From Actinomycetes bacterium (GTDB taxonomy: Bacteria > Actinomycetota > Actinomycetes > Propionibacteriales > Propionibacteriaceae): 13,725 nucleotides of DNA. Made by a program: the position numbers and the translations under genes. This document shows, in pieces, positions 7,082 to 12,180 of the stretch (position 1 is the stretch's first letter; each line of letters starts with the position of its first letter). The stretch covers positions 1 through 13,725 of the forward strand of contig JAEZGC010000301.1 in assembly GCA_023437345.1 (NCBI GenBank), read 5' to 3'. Below the pieces are notes generated by a model that saw nothing but the letters and a program-made list of their open reading frames with translations, did no database searches and was not told the origin of the DNA.

Positions 7082-7669
7082 ATGAGCCGCATCATCGCCG
7101 GGTCCGGCAAGGGGCGCCGACTGGTGATGCCGGCCCACCGCGACACCCGTCCCACCACCGACCGGGTCCGCGAGGCTGCGTTCGCGATGATCGCTGACTG
7201 GGCCGGCACCGCGGGCTCCCCAGCAGACGAGGCGCTGGCCGGGCTCGCCTTCCTCGACCTGTACGCGGGCTCCGGCGCTGTAGCGCTGGAGGCGGCCAGC
7301 CGGGGAGCGGCCCCGGTGTGGGCCGTCGAGCGGGACCGGGCCACCGCTGACGTGGCCCGCCGCAACGTGCGCGAGTCAGGACTGGGGGTCCAGGTGGTGA
7401 CCCGTCCGGTGGCCGGATTCCTGGCCGGGCCGCCGCCGGCTGCCTTCGACGTGGTGTGGGCCGACCCGCCCTACGACCTTGCCGACGCCGACCTCGACAC
7501 CGTTCTCGGGGCGGTCGACCGGGACGGTTGGCTGGCCCCCCGCGGCCTCGTGGTGGTGGAGCGGTCGGTCCGCGGCCGCGGGCCGGCGTGGGGGCCGCGA
7601 ATGGAGGAATCGTGGAATCGGGACTACGGTGAGACAGTTCTGCACTTCGCGATGAGAGGTGATGCATGA
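7082..7669 (+). CDS. rsmD: 16S rRNA (guanine(966)-N(2))-methyltransferase
   Basis: A 195-residue SAM-dependent methyltransferase that modifies G966 of 16S rRNA during 30S assembly. The N-terminus MSRIIAGSGKGRRL and the RPTTDRVREAAF helix are RsmD signatures. The SAM-binding motif I is LDLYAGSG at residues 58-65, and the catalytic DPPY is at 128-131 within VWADPPYDLAD. The length is usual for the family. The ATG at 7082 is chosen because it restores the conserved N-terminus and follows a -10 element; the open frame extends upstream into recG but without family similarity. The stop TGA overlaps the coaD start as ATGA (7666-7669), so the two are translationally coupled, an arrangement conserved in many bacteria. 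Confidence 0.96.
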   Translation: MSRIIAGSGKGRRLVMPAHRDTRPTTDRVREAAFAMIADWAGTAGSPADEALAGLAFLDLYAGSGAVALEAASRGAAPVWAVERDRATADVARRNVRESGLGVQVVTRPVAGFLAGPPPAAFDVVWADPPYDLADADLDTVLGAVDRDGWLAPRGLVVVERSVRGRGPAWGPRMEESWNRDYGETVLHFAMRGDA

Positions 7670-8163
7670 CGGCCATCTGCCCGGGGTCCTTCGATCCTGT
7701 GACGTACGGGCACGTCGACGTCATCAGTCGCGCAGCCGCCCTGTTCGGGGACGTCATAGTCGCCGTCGGCCAGAACTCGGCGAAGAACTACCTTTTCGAC
7801 ACCGACGAACGCGTGGCGCTCGTCACCGCGGCCACCGCCGACATCGCAGGGGTGAGGGTGCTGCCGCTGACCGGCCTGCTGGTCGACTTCGCCAGGGCCC
7901 ACCGGGCGTCGGTGATAGTCAAGGGGCTCAGGTTCGCCTCCGACTTCGACTTCGAGCTGCAGATGGCGCACATCAATGCCACCGTCGGTGGGGTTGAGAC
8001 GGTGATGTTGCCCGCGTCGTCCCAGTGGTCCACGCTGTCATCCACCATGATCCGGGAAGTCGCGTCGTTCGGTGGCGACGTGTCGGCCTTCGTCCCCGAG
8101 GCCGTGACCCAACGGATCCGGGCCAAAGTCGCCCCCCACGACAAGGAGCGCTCCGATGGTTGA
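7666..8163 (+). CDS. coaD: Phosphopantetheine adenylyltransferase
   Basis: A 165-residue cytosolic nucleotidyltransferase that makes dephospho-CoA from 4'-phosphopantetheine and ATP, the penultimate step of coenzyme A synthesis. The adenylyl-transfer motif is PGSFDPVTYGHVD at residues 6-18, with T13 and H16 as the T/HxGH residues. VKGLR and the later SSTMIRE at 125-131, which replaces the usual SSSxVRE form, complete the active site. The ATG at 7666 has a good Shine-Dalgarno (AGAGGTGA, 7655-7662) inside the end of rsmD. The coaD end overlaps the next gene by eight bases, so the rsmD-coaD-sepIVA block is likely one transcript. Confidence 0.97.
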   Translation: MTAICPGSFDPVTYGHVDVISRAAALFGDVIVAVGQNSAKNYLFDTDERVALVTAATADIAGVRVLPLTGLLVDFARAHRASVIVKGLRFASDFDFELQMAHINATVGGVETVMLPASSQWSTLSSTMIREVASFGGDVSAFVPEAVTQRIRAKVAPHDKERSDG

Positions 8164-8653
8164 TCGAACTGTGGCGGTGCTGGGCACGCTGCGCGACCTG
8201 GTGCAGAACGCCAAGTCAGTACCGATGTCGGCGTCCTGCATGGTGAACCGGACCGAGACGCTCGAGCTGATCGACAAGGCGATGGCAGCGCTGGTGGAGG
8301 ACACCAGGGAGGCGGAGCGGGTCACCGCCACCTCGCTGGAGACCCTGGAGCGCGCCCAGGCCGAGGCAGCGCAGATCATCAAGGCGGCCGAGGAGAAGGC
8401 GGTGTTCCTGGCCGGTTCGACCCCGGTCATGGAGGCCGCCAAGGCCAAGGCCGCCGAGCTGGAGCGCCGCTCGATCGCGGAGGCCGAGGCGCTGCGCCGC
8501 GAGGCCGACGCCTACGTCGACGGACGCATCGCGTCCTTCGAGGCAGCGCTGCAGAAGACCATGGGGCAGGTCAAGACGATGCGGGCCCGGCTGGCGAGCC
8601 GCTCGCTGCTCGACGACAGCGAGACGACGGCGCTGCCGAGGCTCGGCTCCTGA
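8156..8653 (+). CDS. sepIVA: SepIVA-like coiled-coil septation protein (DivIVA family-related)
   Basis: A 165-residue protein that is almost entirely helical and charged from about residue 30 to 150. It has long alanine/glutamate-rich heptads (VTATSLETLERAQAEAAQII, then AKAKAAELERRSIAEAEAL) and no membrane segment. Such proteins are often mislabelled as ATP synthase subunit b or generic DivIVA. Its position between coaD and the DUF177-rpmF/rnc-mutM block matches the mycobacterial septation factor SepIVA, which precedes the DUF177-rnc-fpg genes. The ATG at 8156 overlaps the coaD stop by eight bases and has a perfect AAGGAG (8143-8148) seven bases upstream. The orthology rests on length, composition and synteny as recalled, not on an alignment; a generic cell-division coiled coil is the fallback. 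Confidence 0.65.
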   Translation: MVDRTVAVLGTLRDLVQNAKSVPMSASCMVNRTETLELIDKAMAALVEDTREAERVTATSLETLERAQAEAAQIIKAAEEKAVFLAGSTPVMEAAKAKAAELERRSIAEAEALRREADAYVDGRIASFEAALQKTMGQVKTMRARLASRSLLDDSETTALPRLGS

Positions 8654-8666
8654 GGCCGCCGCCGTT

Positions 8667-8696
8667 TTGGAGGGCACCTGCCGGTCAGGCTAGAGT
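8667..8696 (+). promoter_or_regulatory. Promoter of the DUF177-rpmF-rnc-mutM operon
   Basis: TTGGAG (8667-8672) and TAGAGT (8691-8696) are 18 bases apart and resemble a housekeeping sigma promoter. This is the only -35/-10 pair in the window that I find convincing. Transcription would begin near 8703, leaving a leader of about 40 bases before the GTG at 8744. CCGGTCAGG at 8681-8689 lies inside the spacer. Confidence 0.5.
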
Positions 8697-8743
8697 TGCT
8701 CCTTGGTTATGACGCTGTCGCACCGCCGATGAAGGGATCCGCT

Positions 8744-9280
8744 GTGTCTCGCCGCCTCCCCGACCACCGTTCCGGGCTCGTCCTCGACACCCACGAACTC
8801 GGTCGCCGGGCAGGGACGGTGAAGCAGGTGAAGCGGGTCACCGACGCTCCGGAGGAGATCGGCATCGCCATGATCGGAGTGCCACCCGGCTCGCCCGTCG
8901 CCCTCGACCTCACCGTCGAGGCGGTGGTTGAGGGGGTGCTGGTCACCGGAACCGCCGAGGTCCACCTCGCGGGACAGTGCGCACGCTGCCTTGAGGGGAT
9001 CGCGACGACGAGCGAGGTCGACCTCCAGGAGCTGTACCTGTACCCCGACAAGGAGCTCGACGACGAGGAGGCCAGCCGGCTCGAGGACGACCTGATCGAC
9101 CTCGAACCGCTGCTGCGGGACGCCGTGGTACTCGACCTGCCGTTCACGCCACTGTGCCGGCCGGAGTGCGCAGGGTTGTGTCCCGCCTGCGGGGCGAACC
9201 TGAACCACGACCCGGAACACAGCCACGCCGAGGCCACCGATTCCCGGTGGGCGGGCCTGGCGGCGTGGACCAACCAGTGA
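8744..9280 (+). CDS. DUF177 (YceD-type) 23S rRNA accumulation protein
   Basis: A 178-residue member of DUF177, a family needed for normal 23S rRNA accumulation and 50S assembly in E. coli and plastids and usually encoded next to rpmF, as here. The actinobacterial opening LVLDTHELGRRAG is clear. The conserved core reads VEGVLVTGTAEVHLAGQCARC with C79 and C82, followed by DLQELY. A second metal-type cluster, C138, C142, C146 and C149 (CRPECAGLCPACG), comes near the end. The GTG at 8744 is preferred because AAGGGA (8732-8737) lies six bases upstream; an in-frame ATG at 8729 would add five residues. A 48-base gap with a small hairpin separates it from rpmF, and co-transcription is likely. Confidence 0.88.
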   Translation: MSRRLPDHRSGLVLDTHELGRRAGTVKQVKRVTDAPEEIGIAMIGVPPGSPVALDLTVEAVVEGVLVTGTAEVHLAGQCARCLEGIATTSEVDLQELYLYPDKELDDEEASRLEDDLIDLEPLLRDAVVLDLPFTPLCRPECAGLCPACGANLNHDPEHSHAEATDSRWAGLAAWTNQ

Positions 9281-9291
9281 CGCCAACCCAA

Positions 9292-9308
9292 TCGGGCACA
9301 CCGCCCGA
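9292..9308 (+). other. Hairpin in the DUF177-rpmF gap
   Basis: TCGGGC (9292-9297) pairs perfectly with GCCCGA (9303-9308) around a five-base loop. It ends seven bases before the rpmF Shine-Dalgarno (GAGGAG at 9316-9321). No T-run follows, so it is not a classical terminator. It could be an RNA-processing site or translational control element separating the low-level DUF177 message from rpmF. Confidence 0.4.
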
Positions 9309-9328
9309 GAAGACCGAGGAGTAACGCC

Positions 9329-9520
9329 GTGGCCGTTCCGAAGCGGAAGATGTCCCGCAGCAACACGCGGGCCCGCCGTTCGCAGTGGAAGACCTCCGCG
9401 CCGACGCTGGTGACCTGCGCGAACCCTGCCTGCGGCGCCAAGCACCTGCCGCACACCGCGTGCGCCGAGTGCGGCCAGTACGGCCCGCGCGGCGCCCGCC
9501 GTCAGGTAACCGAGGCCTGA
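9329..9520 (+). CDS. rpmF: 50S ribosomal protein L32
   Basis: A 63-residue L32 protein of the large ribosomal subunit. The opening AVPKRKMSRSNTRARRSQW is the basic family signature. A zinc ribbon follows with four cysteines, C30, C35, C45 and C48, in the pattern CANPAC ... CAEC. The C-terminal QYGPRGARRQV tail resembles other actinobacterial L32 proteins. The GTG start at 9329 has GAGGAG seven bases upstream. It lies between DUF177 and rnc, the classical arrangement; the rnc start follows 14 bases after the stop. This is the zinc-containing paralogue; a zinc-free copy, if present, is elsewhere. Confidence 0.97.
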   Translation: MAVPKRKMSRSNTRARRSQWKTSAPTLVTCANPACGAKHLPHTACAECGQYGPRGARRQVTEA

Positions 9521-9534
9521 GCATCGCGGGTGCG

Positions 9535-10227
9535 GTGAGCCGCGCGCGCGAGTTGCTGAGCGAGCTGGGGATCGACCTCGACCCCCAGCTCTATTGGCTT
9601 GCCCTGACCCACCGCTCCTACGCCTACGAGAACGGTGGCCTGCCGCACAACGAGCGGCTCGAGTTCCTCGGCGACGCCGTCCTGGGGGTCGTCGTCACCG
9701 AATACCTGTACCGCAGCTACCCCGACCTGCCGGAAGGCCGCCTCGCCAAACTGCGCGCCGCCGTGGTCAACTCGCAGTCGCTGGCCGAGGTCGCCCGCGA
9801 CCTCGGGCTGGGTGACGAGCTGCTGCTGGGGCGCGGCGAGACGGCCACCGGCGGACGCGAGAAGGCGTCCATCCTCGCCGACGCCCTTGAGGCCCTGTTC
9901 GGAGCTGTGCTGATCTCCGGTGGCCGCGACGCAGCCGACCGACTGCTGCACCACATCTTCGACCCGCTGGTCGACCAGGCCCAGACGATCGGCGCGGGGC
10001 TCGACTGGAAGACCAGCCTCCAGGAGGTCTGCGCCGAACTCGACCTCGGATTGCCCGCCTATCGGGTGAGCGAAACCGGGCCGGACCACGACAAGCGCTT
10101 CACCGCCGTCGCCGTGGTGGGTGAGCAGAGCTTCGCCCCCGGCAAGGGCCGCTCGAAGAAGCAGGCCGAACAGCAGGCCGCCGAGGCAGCCTTCCTCGCG
10201 CTGACCGCTGACCGCGCCCTGACCTGA
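9535..10227 (+). CDS. rnc: Ribonuclease III
   Basis: A 230-residue double-strand-specific endoribonuclease for 16S/23S precursor processing and turnover of structured mRNA. The RNase III signature NERLEFLGDAVL spans residues 39-50, with catalytic E43 and D47. The second acidic pair is D116 and E119 in ADALEALFGAV. A C-terminal dsRNA-binding domain starts near DWKTSLQEV and ends with the KGRSKKQAEQQAAEAAF helix. The GTG at 9535 is taken as start because the frame upstream runs through rpmF without an alternative in the gap. No strong Shine-Dalgarno is seen, so coupling to rpmF is likely. The stop overlaps the mutM ATG by one base (TGATG). Confidence 0.96.
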   Translation: MSRARELLSELGIDLDPQLYWLALTHRSYAYENGGLPHNERLEFLGDAVLGVVVTEYLYRSYPDLPEGRLAKLRAAVVNSQSLAEVARDLGLGDELLLGRGETATGGREKASILADALEALFGAVLISGGRDAADRLLHHIFDPLVDQAQTIGAGLDWKTSLQEVCAELDLGLPAYRVSETGPDHDKRFTAVAVVGEQSFAPGKGRSKKQAEQQAAEAAFLALTADRALT

Positions 10228-11078
10228 TGCCCGAACTCCCCGAGGTGGAGGTGGTGCGGGCAGGGCTGGCCGCAACCCTGCCCGGGCGCCGGCTCACCTC
10301 CGCCACTGTCCTGCACCCCCGCTCGGTGCGCCGCCACCTGGCCGGCGCCGCCGACTTCGAGGCCCGGCTGGCGGGCCGCGAGCTTGCGCAGCCGCGCCGA
10401 CGCGGCAAGTTCCTGTGGCTGCCGTTCACCGACGGCGACGCCCTGGTCGCCCACCTGGGGATGAGCGGGCAGTTCCGGCTGGACCTGCCTGACGCGCCGG
10501 TACTGCCGCACACCCGAGTCGTGATGCGGTTCTTCGACGACGGCCCCGAACTCCGCTTCGTCGACCAACGGATCTTCGGCGGCCTGTGGCTGGCTCCAGG
10601 CGGGGCGCAGATGCCCGCCGACCTGGGCCACATCGCCGCAGACCTCTTCGAGCCGGGCGTCGACCTCGCCGGGCTGGCCCGCTCCGTCCGACGCCACCGC
10701 AGCGGTATCAAGCGGGTCCTGCTGGACCAGACTGTGGTCTCCGGGATCGGCAACATCTATGCCGACGAGGCGCTGTGGCGAGCCAGGGTGCACCCCGAGA
10801 CGGTCGCCTCGTCGATGAGCCAGCAACGGGTGCGCCGTGTCCTTGAGGCCGCCCGGCAGGTGATGGCCGAAGCCCTGGCCCAGGGCGGCACGTCCTTCGA
10901 CGCGTTGTACGTCAACGTCAACGGCTCCTCCGGCTACTTCTCCCGCTCCCTCGCCGTCTACGGGCGGGAGGGAATGGCCTGCCCGCGCTGCGGCCAACCG
11001 ATCCTGCGGGAGGCGTTCGCGAACCGGTCCTCCCACCGCTGTCCCCGCTGCCAGCCGCGACCCCGCAGGGCACACTGA
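10227..11078 (+). CDS. mutM: Formamidopyrimidine-DNA glycosylase
   Basis: A 283-residue Fpg/MutM that removes 8-oxoguanine and formamidopyrimidines from DNA and nicks the abasic site. The N-terminus MPELPEVEVVRAGL carries the catalytic proline and the following glutamate. The conserved lysine is K61 in RRRGKFLW. The helix-two-turn-helix region includes IGNIYADEALWRARVHP. The zinc finger is complete with C252, C255, C272 and C275, and R267 in NRSSHRCPRC sits where the lesion-binding arginine is expected. An overlapping start with rnc shows translational coupling, as in many actinobacteria. The normal spacing to smc is interrupted by the macro-domain and GtrA genes. Confidence 0.97.
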   Translation: MPELPEVEVVRAGLAATLPGRRLTSATVLHPRSVRRHLAGAADFEARLAGRELAQPRRRGKFLWLPFTDGDALVAHLGMSGQFRLDLPDAPVLPHTRVVMRFFDDGPELRFVDQRIFGGLWLAPGGAQMPADLGHIAADLFEPGVDLAGLARSVRRHRSGIKRVLLDQTVVSGIGNIYADEALWRARVHPETVASSMSQQRVRRVLEAARQVMAEALAQGGTSFDALYVNVNGSSGYFSRSLAVYGREGMACPRCGQPILREAFANRSSHRCPRCQPRPRRAH

Positions 11079-11082
11079 GGCC

Positions 11083-11583
11083 ATGGACATCGAGGTGGTG
11101 CACGCCGACATCACGACGCTCGCCGTGGACGCCGTGGTCAACGCGGCGAACTCCCGGATGCGCGGCGGTGGCGGGGTCGACGGCGCCATCCACGCCGCCG
11201 GCGGGCCGGCCATCCTCGCCGACTGCGTCCGCCGCTTCCCCCACGGCCTGCCGACCGGGCAGGCCGGCTGGACCACCGCCGGCGACCTGCCGGCCCGGTG
11301 GGTGATCCACGTCGTGGGGCCCAACCGGAACGCAGGGCAGACCGACCGCTCGCTGCTCACCTCCTGCTATGCCAACGCGCTGCGGGTCGCCGACGAACTC
11401 GGGGCGACCAGCGTCGCCTTCCCCCTGGTGTCAGCCGGCATCTACGGCTGGCCGCTCCCCGACGCGGCCAGGGCCGCCGTCGAGACGCTCCGCACCACCC
11501 CTACACAGGTGCGCCGGTCGGTGCTGGTCGGGTACGGCGCGGCCGCGGTGAGCGCCCTGCGCGCCGCGCTCGCAGCGGCATGA
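11083..11583 (+). CDS. MacroD-type macro domain protein (predicted ADP-ribosyl hydrolase)
   Basis: A 166-residue stand-alone macro domain expected to bind ADP-ribose and to hydrolyse O-acetyl-ADP-ribose or mono-ADP-ribosyl-aspartate/glutamate. Both motifs of the MacroD/YmdB class are present: N23-x6-GGVD with D33, in NAANSRMRGGGGVDGAIH, and GIYG at residues 119-122. HVVGP at 76-80 is also typical. It has no partner toxin gene next to it and lacks DarG-type features, so a DNA ADP-ribosylation antitoxin is unlikely. The ATG at 11083 is four bases after the mutM stop, so it is probably expressed with rnc and mutM. Whether it acts on repair-related ADP-ribosylation is inference from position only. 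Confidence 0.92.
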   Translation: MDIEVVHADITTLAVDAVVNAANSRMRGGGGVDGAIHAAGGPAILADCVRRFPHGLPTGQAGWTTAGDLPARWVIHVVGPNRNAGQTDRSLLTSCYANALRVADELGATSVAFPLVSAGIYGWPLPDAARAAVETLRTTPTQVRRSVLVGYGAAAVSALRAALAAA

Positions 11584-11602
11584 GCGGCGCCTGCCTGACC
11601 GG

Positions 11603-11608
11603 TAGAGT
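11603..11608 (+). promoter_or_regulatory. -10 element of the GtrA-smc unit
   Basis: TAGAGT lies nine bases before the GTG at 11618, in the 34-base gap after the macro-domain gene. The same hexamer precedes the DUF177 gene. The predicted transcript starts within a few bases of the GTG and would include smc. CCTGACCGG (11594-11602) abuts the hexamer and is the reverse complement of the 9-mer found at 8681 and 4746. Confidence 0.45.
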
Positions 11609-11617
11609 GGCCGAACT

Positions 11618-12178
11618 GTGAGCCCGAGCGACCTCTACCAGCGCCACCGGCACAGCCTCTCCCAGTTCCTGCGGTTCGGGCTCGTCGGAGGACTGGGCGT
11701 GCTGGTCAACCAGCTCGTGCTCGTCGTGACCAATGTGGCGGCGCGCGACGGGTTCGGGGTGCAGGCCAACGACGTCCTTATCGACCTGCCGTTCACCGAC
11801 TACAACGTGCGCAACTACCACCTGTTCGTGATGATCGCGTTCCTGGTCGCCAATTTCTCCAACTTCCTCTTCAACCGGCACTGGACATTCCGCTCGGCCG
11901 CCGAGGGACCCGCCAGGCGGGAGTACTGGCCGTTCCTGCTGGTCGGCCTCGGCGCCCAGGCGGTGGGGCTCGTCCTGATCACCGCCCTGATGCACCCACA
12001 CTCGCCGATCGGCCTTCCGAGCGAGGTCTTCGACAACTCCTCGGGGTTGCGCAACAAGCTGTACTGGGCGAACCTCATCACCATCGTGTGCGTGACCCCG
12101 ATCAACTTCGTGCTGAACAAGCTGTGGACCTTCCGCGCCGTACGCTCCCGGCGCCGGCATGAGGCGGGGGTCGGCTAG
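11618..12178 (+). CDS. GtrA-family membrane protein
   Basis: A 186-residue integral membrane protein of the GtrA family, whose members are thought to help move lipid-linked sugars in O-antigen glucosylation, teichoic acid or arabinogalactan decoration. Four membrane segments are visible at about residues 17-40, 66-86, 104-125 and 150-168. Each hairpin carries a family motif: FLRFGLVGGLGVLVN, then ANFSNFLFNRHWTF, and finally TPINFVLNKLWTF. Loops of about 25 residues (41-65) and 22 residues (127-149) make it longer than the classical 120-150 residue GtrA. The GTG at 11618 follows a -10 element. No glycosyltransferase lies beside it, so the substrate is unknown. It ends two bases before smc, and the two are probably co-transcribed. 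Confidence 0.88.
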   Translation: MSPSDLYQRHRHSLSQFLRFGLVGGLGVLVNQLVLVVTNVAARDGFGVQANDVLIDLPFTDYNVRNYHLFVMIAFLVANFSNFLFNRHWTFRSAAEGPARREYWPFLLVGLGAQAVGLVLITALMHPHSPIGLPSEVFDNSSGLRNKLYWANLITIVCVTPINFVLNKLWTFRAVRSRRRHEAGVG

Positions 12179-12180
12179 CG

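Noticed and set aside
11083..11583. Macro-domain gene as a DarG-type antitoxin of a DNA ADP-ribosylation system.
   Set aside because: It has MacroD/YmdB motifs rather than DarG motifs, and no DarT-like toxin gene is adjacent.
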